From an uncultured Planctomycetaceae bacterium (GTDB lineage Bacteria > Planctomycetota > Planctomycetia > Pirellulales > Pirellulaceae): a DNA stretch of 20,457 bases. The notes beneath the pieces were generated by a model. The model saw only the letters and a program-made list of their open reading frames with translations. It was not told the origin of the DNA and ran no database searches. Position numbers and translations under genes: made by a program. Shown piece by piece: positions 8,909-16,573 of this stretch (positions are counted from its first letter, which is position 1; each line of letters starts with the position of its first letter). The stretch is from the NCBI GenBank assembly GCA_903927685.1, contig CAIYOB010000530.1, positions 1-20,457 of the forward strand, in the 5' to 3' direction.

Positions 8909-8939
8909 TCGACTTGTTCCTTCATCCCGGCGGGGCATC

Positions 8940-9085
8940 GCAACGCTCATGAAATAACTTCCCCAATTCGGCTCAGTTCGTTTAACGCCGAGCCGGCAGG
9001 CGACGGCGGATCAGCGGGATGCCGCCACCCAAGCCGTCGCCTGCCGGCTGGGCGTTCAACGAGGACCCTATTTCGTGAACGGTGC
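8940..9085. mobile_element. MITE-like palindromic element with terminal inverted repeats
   Basis: The outer ends form an imperfect 17-base inverted repeat: 8940-8956 (GCAACGCTCATGAAATA) against the complement of 9069-9085 (GCACCGTTCACGAAATA), 14 of 17 identical. Nested inside is a 29-base inverted repeat, 8979-9007 against 9033-9061, with 27 of 29 complementary positions built round GCCGGCAGGCGACGGC. The central 25 bases can form another short stem. The element has no coding capacity. Its size, nested symmetry and intergenic position suggest a non-autonomous miniature transposon or REP-like repeat; as RNA it would form a very stable hairpin that could also end transcription of the gene at 8291-8908. 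No clear target-site duplication was found. Confidence 0.55.
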
Positions 9086-9088
9086 TAG

Positions 9089-9116
9089 TTGACGCCCTGG
9101 AGGGTGCGCACACAAT
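9089..9116 (+). promoter_or_regulatory. Candidate promoter for the PQQ-propeller gene, abutting the palindromic element
   Basis: TTGACG at 9089-9094 (five of six) and CACAAT at 9111-9116 (four of six) are separated by 16 bases. Transcription would start near 9123, about 47 bases before the ATG at 9170. The -35 begins three bases outside the right end of the palindromic element, so element insertion may have shaped this promoter. Confidence 0.35.
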
Positions 9117-9169
9117 GGAGAGGTGCCTGGAAGCAACCCGTTGAGTGTTCAGTTTCAGGAGGACGTGAG

Positions 9170-12100
9170 ATGATCAGAAACAGGGCTGCTTTTCCTTGGG
9201 AGATACTTCACATGCGAACCGTTTTTCACATCGTTGGCTGCGCGGCGTGTCTTCTGACCTCGGTCGCTGCCACGTCGGCGGAGAGCGTCAAGGACTTGCT
9301 CGACGAGGCCGGCGTCCAAAAGGGCCTTTGCCTGCACCTCGGCTGCGGCCAGGCGGGCAGCGAAGACCTGACAGCCGATCTGGCGGTTTCCAGCGGAATG
9401 CTGGTCCACGGCTTGGCGCTCGACGACGCGGCCTGCGAGCGCGTGCGCGCGTCGATCCAGGAGCGGGGCGTGCAAGGCCAAGCGCAGGTCGAGAAGCTCA
9501 CGACCAAGTCGTTGCCGTACGTCGCCGATCTGGCCGACGTGATGATCGTCGAAAACGCCGCCGCATTGCAGTCGGCTGGCATCGACGCGGCCGAGTTGGA
9601 TCGCGTTCTAGCGCCCGGAGGCTTGCTGCTGGAGCAGTCTGACAGCCAGTGGAAGAAGACCGTCAAGCCGTTCCGCGGGGGGCGGTCATGGACGCACCCG
9701 CTGGGCGGCCCCGATGGAAATCGTGTGGCCACCGACCCGGTGGTCTTTCCCGTCGGCGTACGCTGGCAGGATGGCCTGCCTTTGAACATCGTACACTGGG
9801 CTTCGGCCCGTTCGTACGTCGCCGCCCGCGGCCGTGTTTTCAGCATCAGCATGACCGAGTCGGAAAACCTGGTGACCGATCCCCAGAACCACCAGGCCAA
9901 GCAGCAGTGGTTGACAGCACGCAGTGCGGCCAGCGGGCTGCCGCTCTGGAAACTCCCGCTCGGCACGGAAGACCCCAAGTCCGACCTGAACACGCTCAAC
10001 GCGCTGCCGCTGGCCACCGACGGTGCGGTTGTGCTGGTCGTCAAGGATCAGGCCTTGGTCGCCGTAAATGCGGCGGACGGCGGGATCTTGCGTTCCTTTC
10101 CCGTGGCGTTTCCGACCAGCCGCCTGGTCTATGTTAACGGCATCGCGATCGCGGCCGGCTGGGAGACCGTTGGGCGGAAGGCGATGTGGGATTCGGCCAG
10201 CAAACCCGATAGTTCGCTCTGGGACGTCCGTTTCGGCGGCACCGGCCAGGGTGCGGTCGAGGCCTTCGAGGCCGACACGGCCAAGATGCTCTGGAAGGAC
10301 CCCGTGGCTGCGCAGCAGGTCCTGGCGATCGACGACACCGTGGTCTACCTGACGCATGGCGCTTATCCGGTCAAGGAACAGGCGGTGGTGGCTCGCGCGC
10401 TAAAGACGGGCGAACTCCGCTGGCAGACGACGCCTGCGGACCTGGGTGGCGGAGCGGACTTGTTCCTGATGTGCCTGGGTCAAGACTCGGTGGTGCTCGG
10501 CCGTCACAAGGCAGGTTCGGCAGGGGCGGGCGTGGGCTGCCAACAGATCGTCGTCCTCTCGCTGAGCGATGGAAAGAAACGCTGGGATGCGCCGAGCGAT
10601 GGCGGCCCCATGGCGTTGGTGGTCGGGGACGAGATCTGGTTTGGATCGAAGCGATTCGAATCGGGTTCTGGCAAGATTCTGGGCGAGAGTCCCATTCGGA
10701 TCACCTCGGGGATGTGCGTCCCGCCGATGCTGCTGGGCGACGTGGGCGGCACGCCGCGGGGCGGCGACTGGACGGACGTGAGAACCGGACAACGCTATCG
10801 CTCGGGTGGTGTGCGAGGTTCGTGCGTGCAGGGCGCGGCCGCAACCGACGGCAAGCTGTACATCGCGCAGAACTGGTGCCGCTGTGCGCCGGCGCAAGTG
10901 CCCGGGTTCGTGGCGCTAGGCCACACCACATTGCCGGCAGACGAGGCGTTTCAGGCTCCGCGTTCGGTCGAGTCGGGCGCCAGCCCGATCCTGCCGCCGG
11001 ATTCCGCCGCCGGCTCGGCGGCCGAGTGGCCCACGTTCCGCGGCAATGCGGAGCGTTCCGGCGCCGGCCCGTCCGCCGCGCCGACGGCACTTGCCATCAA
11101 GTGGCGGGTCGCCGCACTTCCCGGCCAGGCCACGCCGCTGGCGGCCGTCTGGCAGGACGCGCTGGCACCGCGGCTCAGTGCGCCCGTGGTGGCGCAAAAC
11201 ACGGTCTACGGAGCGGCCTGTTGCGAAGGCGAAGTGATCGCGTGGGACCTGGAGACGGGCAGCGAAAAATGGCGTGCGGCCACCGGCGCGCGGATCGACA
11301 GTCCGCCGACCGTGCATCGCGGGCTGTGCCTGACGGGCAGTCACGACGGCTACCTGTACGCGTTCGCCTCGGACACCGGCAAACTCGTCTGGCGCACGCG
11401 CGTCGCTCCGGAAGAGCGGCGGTTGGTTGCGTTCGGTCAGGTCGAGTCGGCGTGGCCGGTCGTCGGTTCGCCGCTCGTCGTGGGCGAGGTCGGCTATGCG
11501 ATCGCCGGACGTTCCACCGAAATGGACGGCGGCTGCGCGATGTTGGCCTTTGATCCCGCCACCGGCGCGACGCGCTGGGCGGCGCAGGCTTCGGCCACAC
11601 CCGGCCGCCGTTGCGATGTGCTGGCGTGGCGCGCTGGCGCGATCGCCATGCAGCGGTGGACTTTCGATCCAGCCACTGGAACGATGCAAGCGACCGACCG
11701 CAAGGAAAACCCGGGCGAGAACTTGGACGGTCTGCTCGACGGCACCTGGACGTGGCTGGGCACGCGTCGCGGCGGCAAGTTTCCCGTAGGTCAGCTGACA
11801 GCCGACGTCGTGGTCTGGGATGACGCGCGGTACTTTGGCTTCGGCCCGGGACGCAAGGTCTTTGCCATCGACCGCGCCGCAGCCGACCAGGCCGACCCGA
11901 AGCAGCCCGCCTATGCCTGGACGTGGACCTGCTCCAGTCAGCGCCAAGTCGAATCGCTGGCACTGGCCGCGGACTGGCTCGTGGCCGCCGGCCGTGTCTG
12001 GGATAGCGACCCGCAGAAGATGCAGGGATTCGTCACCCTGCTGGGCAAAGCAGATGGCCGTCCCGGCGCCGAGGCTCTGTTGCCCGCGGCACCGGTCCAT

Positions 12101-12175
12101 CACGGCATGTGCTTGGCCTCCGGCCGCGCGATCGGTTGTCTGGAGGACGGCTCCGTGGTGTGCCTGGGCCCGTAA
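9170..12175 (+). CDS. Exported protein: methyltransferase-like Rossmann domain fused to two PQQ-type beta-propeller regions
   Basis: The ATG at 9170 has AGGAGG (9157-9162) seven bases upstream; an alternative ATG at 9212 has GGGAGA eight bases upstream and gives a more compact signal peptide (MRTVFHIVGCAACLLTSVAA). From 9170 the product is 1001 residues. After the signal, residues about 40-165 resemble a class I SAM-methyltransferase fold: CLHLGCGQAG carries the glycine motif (G58-C59-G60) and VLAPGGLLLE the later strand. From about 174 come PQQ-type blades such as LVAVNAADGGIL, ALKTGELRW and LSDGKKRW. A second propeller region opens at W620 with WPTFRGNAERSG and continues with AWDLETGSEKW and AFASDTGKLVW. 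Such propellers resemble BamB and PQQ-dehydrogenase folds; no dehydrogenase function is shown. The methyltransferase part is probably structural, since SAM is not expected outside the cytoplasm. Confidence 0.85.
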   Translation: MIRNRAAFPWEILHMRTVFHIVGCAACLLTSVAATSAESVKDLLDEAGVQKGLCLHLGCGQAGSEDLTADLAVSSGMLVHGLALDDAACERVRASIQERGVQGQAQVEKLTTKSLPYVADLADVMIVENAAALQSAGIDAAELDRVLAPGGLLLEQSDSQWKKTVKPFRGGRSWTHPLGGPDGNRVATDPVVFPVGVRWQDGLPLNIVHWASARSYVAARGRVFSISMTESENLVTDPQNHQAKQQWLTARSAASGLPLWKLPLGTEDPKSDLNTLNALPLATDGAVVLVVKDQALVAVNAADGGILRSFPVAFPTSRLVYVNGIAIAAGWETVGRKAMWDSASKPDSSLWDVRFGGTGQGAVEAFEADTAKMLWKDPVAAQQVLAIDDTVVYLTHGAYPVKEQAVVARALKTGELRWQTTPADLGGGADLFLMCLGQDSVVLGRHKAGSAGAGVGCQQIVVLSLSDGKKRWDAPSDGGPMALVVGDEIWFGSKRFESGSGKILGESPIRITSGMCVPPMLLGDVGGTPRGGDWTDVRTGQRYRSGGVRGSCVQGAAATDGKLYIAQNWCRCAPAQVPGFVALGHTTLPADEAFQAPRSVESGASPILPPDSAAGSAAEWPTFRGNAERSGAGPSAAPTALAIKWRVAALPGQATPLAAVWQDALAPRLSAPVVAQNTVYGAACCEGEVIAWDLETGSEKWRAATGARIDSPPTVHRGLCLTGSHDGYLYAFASDTGKLVWRTRVAPEERRLVAFGQVESAWPVVGSPLVVGEVGYAIAGRSTEMDGGCAMLAFDPATGATRWAAQASATPGRRCDVLAWRAGAIAMQRWTFDPATGTMQATDRKENPGENLDGLLDGTWTWLGTRRGGKFPVGQLTADVVVWDDARYFGFGPGRKVFAIDRAAADQADPKQPAYAWTWTCSSQRQVESLALAADWLVAAGRVWDSDPQKMQGFVTLLGKADGRPGAEALLPAAPVHHGMCLASGRAIGCLEDGSVVCLGP

Positions 12176-12207
12176 GCGCGCGACGCATCCCGCCGGAACA
12201 TCCGCCC

Positions 12208-12267
12208 GCCGGTCTCCGGCAAATCAGGAGTCCGGCGGTCAGCCCTGCGGCTCAGTCGGAGACCGGC
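12208..12267. repeat. Inverted repeat between convergent genes, possible bidirectional terminator
   Basis: GCCGGTCTCCG at 12208-12218 and CGGAGACCGGC at 12257-12267 are perfect 11-base inverted repeats, separated by 38 bases that contain a smaller AGCC/GGCT hairpin. It lies between the stop of the propeller gene at 12175 and the stop of the convergent gene at 12337. There is no T-run, so intrinsic termination is uncertain; a structured 3' end is the safer description. Confidence 0.35.
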
Positions 12268-12336
12268 CGCAGTCCCGCCTGTCGTCCCCCAAAGCATCGA
12301 GACCCCGGTCGCAAGTAGCGCCTGGCCGGGCCACCG

Positions 12337-12780
12337 CTAGTCCGAAATCTCCGCCTCGACAAGCTTCGCAAGCAACGTGAGCGATTCCTGCCAGCCGAGG
12401 CAACAAGCCTCGGCGGGTATCACGTCGGGCAGACCTTCTTGCACGATCTGCAGGTCTGTCCCGACGGAAACCCTCCTTAGCGTGACGGTGACCTGGATCT
12501 CGCCTGGCAGGTTTGGGTCGTCGAACTGATCGGTGTAACGAAGGCGTTCATGCGGAGACAGCTCAAGGTACTCACCGCCAAAGGAGTGCGTCTTGCCGGT
12601 GGTGAAGTTCGTGAACGACATCTTGAATTTGCCGCCGACCTTGACATCCATGTGATGGACCTTGCCGGTGAAGCCATTCGGCGGCAACCACTTGGCCATC
12701 GCGTCCGCGTCGAGGAACGCTCGATAGACTCTCTCGGGGGGCGCACGAAGCACGCGGTGAAACCGGACTGTGTTCGGCAT
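12337..12780 (-). CDS. AHSA1/SRPBCC-domain protein (START-like ligand-binding fold)
   Basis: The second of two tandem ATGs (12780) is preferred, as AAGGAG lies six bases upstream; the product is 147 residues, normal for single-domain AHSA1 proteins. A longer reading to 12843 would begin upstream of or at the predicted transcription start. Family features are clear: an N-terminal strand RFHRVLRAPPERVYRAFLD, then AMAKWLPP, GGKFKMSF and the closing CCLGWQESLTLLAKLVE helix with its conserved Gly-Trp-x-Glu-Ser pattern. These proteins have a helix-grip fold with a hydrophobic cavity, are cytosolic and mostly of unknown ligand; annotation as an Hsp90 activator is by distant homology only. It carries no signal peptide and seems functionally separate from the glycan genes, with its own promoter. 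Confidence 0.87.
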   Translation of the reverse strand: MPNTVRFHRVLRAPPERVYRAFLDADAMAKWLPPNGFTGKVHHMDVKVGGKFKMSFTNFTTGKTHSFGGEYLELSPHERLRYTDQFDDPNLPGEIQVTVTLRRVSVGTDLQIVQEGLPDVIPAEACCLGWQESLTLLAKLVEAEISD

Positions 12781-12843
12781 CATCTTCTCCTTTCGACGCA
12801 CCAGCCACACTCGAGGACCTACCTCGTTCACACGCTTCATCAA

Positions 12844-12873
12844 ATCCTAGCCGTTCGATCCGGACGTGGTCAA
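12844..12873 (-). promoter_or_regulatory. Promoter of the AHSA1/SRPBCC gene
   Basis: On the minus strand TTGACC (12873-12868, five of six) is followed after 18 bases by TAGGAT (12849-12844, four of six). Transcription would begin near 12837, about 57 bases before the ATG at 12780, which agrees with the internal start chosen for that gene. Confidence 0.45.
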
Positions 12874-12931
12874 GTCAACGCGCCCCAATCGGCGGCGATC
12901 GAAGAGCGGGCTACGATCAACGGGTGACTCC

Positions 12932-12949
12932 GTCGGCTGACAGGCCGAC
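12932..12949. repeat. Short perfect hairpin
   Basis: GTCGGC, a six-base loop TGACAG, then GCCGAC: a perfect six-base-pair stem. It has no T-run and sits upstream of both flanking genes. Its role is unknown; short GC stems can arise by chance. Confidence 0.25.
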
Positions 12950-13001
12950 AACCGGCCCACGCGTCGCGCATGCGCGGCACTGGATCTCCTTGCCAAGTCG
13001 C

Positions 13002-13038
13002 GCGACTGTCCGGCGACAAGCGACTGTCCGGCGACTGT
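13002..13038 (+). repeat. 18-base tandem repeat, two full copies and a partial third
   Basis: GCGACTGTCCGGCGAC occurs at 13002-13017 and again at 13020-13035, with an 18-base period. GCGACTGT at 13031-13038 overlaps the end of the second copy and runs directly into the TTGACA of the promoter candidate. The position just upstream of a -35 would suit an activator binding site, but slippage during replication is an equal explanation. Confidence 0.5.
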
Positions 13039-13066
13039 TGACAGCCAGCCAAGCGCGACCTACCTT
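13038..13066 (+). promoter_or_regulatory. Candidate promoter for the lectin-fold secreted protein gene
   Basis: A perfect TTGACA at 13038-13043 is followed after 17 bases by TACCTT at 13061-13066 (three of six). The spacing and -35 are ideal, the -10 is poor. A dyad, GCCAAG and CTTGGC, lies within the spacer and -10 and could be an operator. The leader to the ATG at 13213 would be about 140 bases. Confidence 0.3.
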
Positions 13067-13212
13067 GGCGGAAAGTCGATTCGGGCGGCGCACGGGGAGC
13101 CGAACGATGCCCGTTTCCAGGCCGCTGCGATGTGCCAGTCCGATGACCGGCGGAAGCCGTTTACGACACCTGCGGGTCGGGACGATGCCTTGCTTGTGAT
13201 GGAGGGTTCCTG

Positions 13213-14343
13213 ATGAGGTCGATCCAGGCTGTGGTGGTGTTTGCGTTCGCGGCGATGAGCGTTGCTCCACAGGCAACCGGCGCCGATCGATCACAGGCCG
13301 GAAACCAGGCTTCCGCGGTCCAGGTTCCGCCGCGGCCCACGCCGGCGATTCCGGAGGGGCCGACGGGCCTCGCCGCCAAGTATCCCGGCGATGTCGGCAT
13401 CGAGCAGGACCCGGACGTCGTCTTTGTGGAGTCGTTCGAAGGCTCGGTGGACGAGATTTGCAGCCACTGGGAAGCGGCTGTCGGCAAGCCGATTATGTCC
13501 AAAGCAGACGAGGTGCCGCCGGGAAGCGGTGGGAAGCAGTCGCTGCTCTTGACCCGAGTGGCAGGCGGCACGCAAGGTTACCTGGACGGCGGCAATCTCT
13601 ACCGCCGGCTCAAGAACGAGCAGGGTGGGTTTGGCTACGAGCAGCTGTTCTTCCGCTTCTACATGAAATTCAACCGGGAGCATGCCCCAATTCACCATTA
13701 CGGAAGCGGGCTGATCGGCTTCCAGCCACCCACACCCTGGGCTCAAGGCGGGGCCGGCGAACGGCCGCAGGGCGCGGCACGCTGGACGACCCAGGTCGAG
13801 CCGGGCGACTTCTCCAGTTGGAACTTCTACAGTTACTGGCACGAGATGGGAGGCAGCCCGCCTCGGGGTCAGACCTGGGGGAACAGCTTCGAGAGCGGTG
13901 TGCCGCCCCGCCCCGTCGCCAAAGAACAGTGGATCTGTCTGGAAGTCATGGTCAAGCTGAACGACATCGGCGACCGCAACGGCGAGCAGGCCTACTGGCT
14001 CGACGGGAAACTCAGCCGCAACCAAGACGGCCAAATCACCAGCTACCTGGGCCAAGGTTTTCCCGCGGTCGGCACTTGGATCTACGACAAGTTCCAGCCG
14101 TACACGACCAGACCGGGCATCACCTGGGACTACCAGCAGGGCAAGGGTGTCGCGATCGAGGGCGGCAAGCCCTTCCCCGGCTTTGCCTGGAGAACGACCC
14201 CGGAACTGAAGATCAACGCCATCTGGCTCTACCGCTACATGTCGCAACCCGAGCAGGGCACGAGCCAAGTCTGGTGGGACCACGTGGTGGTCGCCAAGAA
14301 GTACATCGGCCCCCTGACGCCGCTGAGCCCAGGAGGACGATAA
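13213..14343 (+). CDS. Secreted lectin-fold protein, polysaccharide lyase 14-like
   Basis: GGAGGG at 13201-13206 lies six bases before the ATG, and the 376-residue product starts with a signal peptide (MRSIQAVVVFAFAAMSVAPQ, then ATGA). After a Pro-rich linker, residues about 70-370 look like one concanavalin-type jelly roll: VVFVESFEGS opening strand, LFFRFYMKFNREHAPIHHYG, WICLEVMVKLND, AYWLDGKL, and the closing LYRYMSQPEQGTSQVWWDHV. The YMKF, WLDG and WWDHVV strands are the pattern seen in PL14-like and related lyase or lectin proteins found in PVC bacteria. No catalytic residues could be fixed by eye, so it may bind rather than cleave glycan. Its stop is followed 16 bases later by the stop of the convergent PL8 gene. 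Confidence 0.6.
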   Translation: MRSIQAVVVFAFAAMSVAPQATGADRSQAGNQASAVQVPPRPTPAIPEGPTGLAAKYPGDVGIEQDPDVVFVESFEGSVDEICSHWEAAVGKPIMSKADEVPPGSGGKQSLLLTRVAGGTQGYLDGGNLYRRLKNEQGGFGYEQLFFRFYMKFNREHAPIHHYGSGLIGFQPPTPWAQGGAGERPQGAARWTTQVEPGDFSSWNFYSYWHEMGGSPPRGQTWGNSFESGVPPRPVAKEQWICLEVMVKLNDIGDRNGEQAYWLDGKLSRNQDGQITSYLGQGFPAVGTWIYDKFQPYTTRPGITWDYQQGKGVAIEGGKPFPGFAWRTTPELKINAIWLYRYMSQPEQGTSQVWWDHVVVAKKYIGPLTPLSPGGR

Positions 14344-14429
14344 TGACCGCCAGCGCGATTCAGCGGCCCGGCCCGAGCGAGATGGACTTCGTGACGCTGC
14401 TGCCCGCTGGAAAGCCATCCGGCAAGTGA
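14343..14429 (+). CDS. Possible 28-codon coupled ORF, antisense to the PL8 gene end
   Basis: AGGAGG at 14331-14336 stands six bases before an ATG at 14343 that overlaps the preceding stop as TAATG. The frame encodes 28 residues (MTASAIQRPGPSEMDFVTLL and eight more) and then stops at 14427-14429. From 14360 onward it is antisense to the end of the PL8 gene. The ribosome site is excellent, but length and overlap suggest either a chance frame or the stump of a former downstream gene. Confidence 0.2.
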   Translation: MTASAIQRPGPSEMDFVTLLPAGKPSGK

Positions 14430-16480
14430 ATGACGGACCGGTGCGAGGTCGGCTCCGTTTGGCCGGTCGATACGGTCACCTCGATGTCGCTCGCCGTGTT
14501 GGTCGGATTTGCCAGTGTCAGCAAGATCTCGCCGTCCTGGATTTGCCCGAGCAGGAGGCATGCCTTGTCGACTCGGATCGCGAGTCCCGGCCGGACCTGG
14601 ATCTCCCCTGGCGAGTAGAAGGCCGCGGCGACGAGAGCGAGGCGCTCGTGGGCCACTGCCTGGAGCCGATCGTCGTTCGCCAGCACACGAACCTCGGCCT
14701 TGGCTGGACAACCGGCGACGGCTTCGCGGTCGATTCCCGGGACAACGAGATAGCCGTACTTGGCCGCGCGAGGGGCGGCGCCGTGTTCGATCCAGGCAGT
14801 GAAGAGGTCGCGCGTCTCGGGGCGTTCGGAATAGCGGCGGTTGCTCGCATGCCAACTGCCGGATCGAGCGTCGTTTTGAATACGCAGGGGGGCCGGTTCG
14901 AGGAAGACGTAGGCGACACGGTCGTGCCAGAGCCAGTCGGCGGCGCTGGAAGCATGCTCGCCACGGTCGATGATTGCCGGTTTCCCACCTTCGGTCAGCA
15001 GGACGTCGCCGTCCAGACTGCATTGGTTGAGCGTGGTGACGACGGCCCCGCCGGCTGCGGCCGAGATCCCTGCTCCCAAACAAACCACTCCCTCGTCGAA
15101 GAAGAACCAGCTTTTCTTGGCGGTCAGGCCGTTTCGTTCGAAATCGCAGGCGGCCAGTCCGCTGGCACCATCCGAGACACCGCCGACGAAATCCGTCGTT
15201 CCCATGCGCCGCGGCGAGCCCGTCAATTCAGGCTCTTGCCGCACGGTCGTGCCGGGGATCTTCTGCCAGTCCCAGACGCCGAAGATGTCGCGATACTCGC
15301 GCCCGCTCTGCATGAGCACGAAGCAGCCATCGGCCAGGTGGTGGCTCAGCAGGCCCTCGCTGTTGGCAGGTCCATCGGTGTTCGCAATTCGTGTCGAATG
15401 CATGCGGGCCGAAGCGTAATACCCCGGCCGATGATGGGTCATCAGGTCGGCACGCCAGAAATGGCGGTTACCGACCAGCGGCGGAGCATCCCGGCGGCCG
15501 GCGGCGCGACTCGCCACAGCGCGGAACTCGTCCTCGCGACCGCCCGCCAGGCGAAGCATCGCCTGTGCGGCGGATGCCAAGTGGCTCGCCGACTGGCCCG
15601 GCCGCGTGATCTCGCGTCCCTCGGCGCCGAAATCTGTCGCGTCGCCGCGGGTCATCCACTGGGTGCCGTCGAGAATCAGTCGCGTGAGCAACTCGATCTT
15701 CTCGGGAGGGAAGGCCAGGCCCGTGCCGTCCAGCTGGGCCGCGATTCGCGCACCATCGGCGATAAAGGCCGCGCCGTAGCCGTGGCTGTACAGACAGGGG
15801 CCGTGCTGATGGAAGCTGAAGTCCGGCTGAATTCCCTCGCCCAGGCCAACGCGGATCTCGTCAGCGATTCGTCGATAGGCCGTCGCGACCAGATCCGCAT
15901 CACGTTCCAACAGGCCGCGCCCGGCCGTGATCTCCGCGACCCACACGAGGTTCTGCCCGGTCATGCCGATGCTGGCGCGACGGAGGATCTTCAAACCACC
16001 GGCCCGTTGGGCAGTGGAAAGTTCGTCGTCCAGGAGTAACAAAACGGGCAGCAGCGCCCTGGGCACGCCGATCTGGTTCCACCACCAGTTGGGATTCTGT
16101 GGATCCAGCCGCAGCCAGCCGTCAAGTCCCTGCAACGCGGCGGCCAAGACCCCACGCTCGCCGTGGCCCGGATCCGCCGACGCCCGGTACGCGCGGGCCA
16201 GTATTTCCACGCGGCTCAGATGAGCCGGGGCCGGCCAGGCCGAGCGGCTCTGGTTCAGATAGTCGATGTCGGCCCAGATGCCATCCGGCTGCAGCGAATC
16301 CAGCAGCTTGTGAGCGGCTTCCCCGTCCGGAGCGGCGAGCAGCGGAGCGACAATCCGGGCGCGAATTGTCTCCAGGTCATCGGCGGCCGCAACCCTCGGT
16401 TGACCAACGAACGCGATGAGGAGCAAAGCAGACGGCACGAGATCGAGTGTGCGGCGACGGGCGAGCGGCGGGAAAGTCAT
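14360..16480 (-). CDS. Polysaccharide lyase family 8 (chondroitin AC/hyaluronate lyase-type), secreted
   Basis: AGGAG lies seven bases before the ATG at 16480; the 706-residue product starts with an Arg-rich n-region and hydrophobic core (ARRRTLDLVPSALLLIAFVG). PL8 enzymes cleave uronic-acid polysaccharides by beta-elimination. The (alpha/alpha) toroid shows NPNWWWNQIG near 130, TGQNLVW with N177, and DFSFHQHGPCLYSHGYG with H226 and Y235. Their nine-residue spacing equals that recalled for His225/Tyr234 of Flavobacterium chondroitinase AC. GREITR supplies R289 and R293, again matching that enzyme's arginines by offset. NTDGPANSEG near 367-376 probably holds the catalytic Glu region. Beta-sandwich domains follow (WDWQKIPGTTV; LANPTNTASDIEVTV at the C-terminal sheet). 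All key residues appear present, so activity is likely; chondroitin, hyaluronan, xanthan and alginate-like substrates cannot be separated by eye. It is the last gene of the leftward trio, 93 bases after the heparinase-like gene. Confidence 0.88.
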   Translation of the reverse strand: MTFPPLARRRTLDLVPSALLLIAFVGQPRVAAADDLETIRARIVAPLLAAPDGEAAHKLLDSLQPDGIWADIDYLNQSRSAWPAPAHLSRVEILARAYRASADPGHGERGVLAAALQGLDGWLRLDPQNPNWWWNQIGVPRALLPVLLLLDDELSTAQRAGGLKILRRASIGMTGQNLVWVAEITAGRGLLERDADLVATAYRRIADEIRVGLGEGIQPDFSFHQHGPCLYSHGYGAAFIADGARIAAQLDGTGLAFPPEKIELLTRLILDGTQWMTRGDATDFGAEGREITRPGQSASHLASAAQAMLRLAGGREDEFRAVASRAAGRRDAPPLVGNRHFWRADLMTHHRPGYYASARMHSTRIANTDGPANSEGLLSHHLADGCFVLMQSGREYRDIFGVWDWQKIPGTTVRQEPELTGSPRRMGTTDFVGGVSDGASGLAACDFERNGLTAKKSWFFFDEGVVCLGAGISAAAGGAVVTTLNQCSLDGDVLLTEGGKPAIIDRGEHASSAADWLWHDRVAYVFLEPAPLRIQNDARSGSWHASNRRYSERPETRDLFTAWIEHGAAPRAAKYGYLVVPGIDREAVAGCPAKAEVRVLANDDRLQAVAHERLALVAAAFYSPGEIQVRPGLAIRVDKACLLLGQIQDGEILLTLANPTNTASDIEVTVSTGQTEPTSHRSVIHLPDGFPAGSSVTKSISLGPGR

Positions 16481-16573
16481 CGGTGGGCTCCTGGCGGCTA
16501 GGGCGGCGAACGCGAGCGGTCGCCAGCATCATAGCTGGGAATCTGCCGTCGAGCGACGCCGGCAAGGCTCGAT

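Larger units (their letters stand above)
12874..13212. other. Gene-free divergent region with hairpin, tandem repeat and promoter candidate
   Basis: This stretch of about 340 bases lies between the start of the AHSA1 gene and the start of the lectin-fold gene. Short frames on both strands are Arg/Ser-rich and lack ribosome sites, so I call no gene. It holds a perfect hairpin at 12932-12949, an 18-base tandem repeat at 13002-13038, and a TTGACA promoter candidate overlapping a dyad (GCCAAG at 13048-13053, CTTGGC at 13064-13069). Beyond 13070 I see only the Shine-Dalgarno of the next gene. Confidence 0.5.

Noticed and set aside
8263..8952. Alternative plus-strand frame overlapping the five-helix membrane protein
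   Set aside because: Its composition is Arg/Pro/His-rich without membrane segments or a domain; the other frame has five clear hydrophobic helices.
10916..12103. Minus-strand frame of 395 codons opposite the PQQ-propeller gene
   Set aside because: It is an antisense shadow: low-complexity Arg/Gly composition, no domain, no ribosome site.
12917..13294. Minus-strand frame of 125 codons across the gene-free region
   Set aside because: It overlaps the start of the lectin-fold gene, is Arg/Ser-rich and has no domain; its internal repeats come from the tandem DNA repeat.
14426..16039. Plus-strand frame of 537 codons opposite the PL8 gene
   Set aside because: The PL8 frame contains all catalytic residues and a signal peptide, so this frame is an antisense shadow.
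16528..16533. TATGAT on the minus strand, upstream of the PL8 gene, as a -10
   Set aside because: No acceptable -35 is found at 16-18 bases, and the gene is more simply read as part of the upstream operon.
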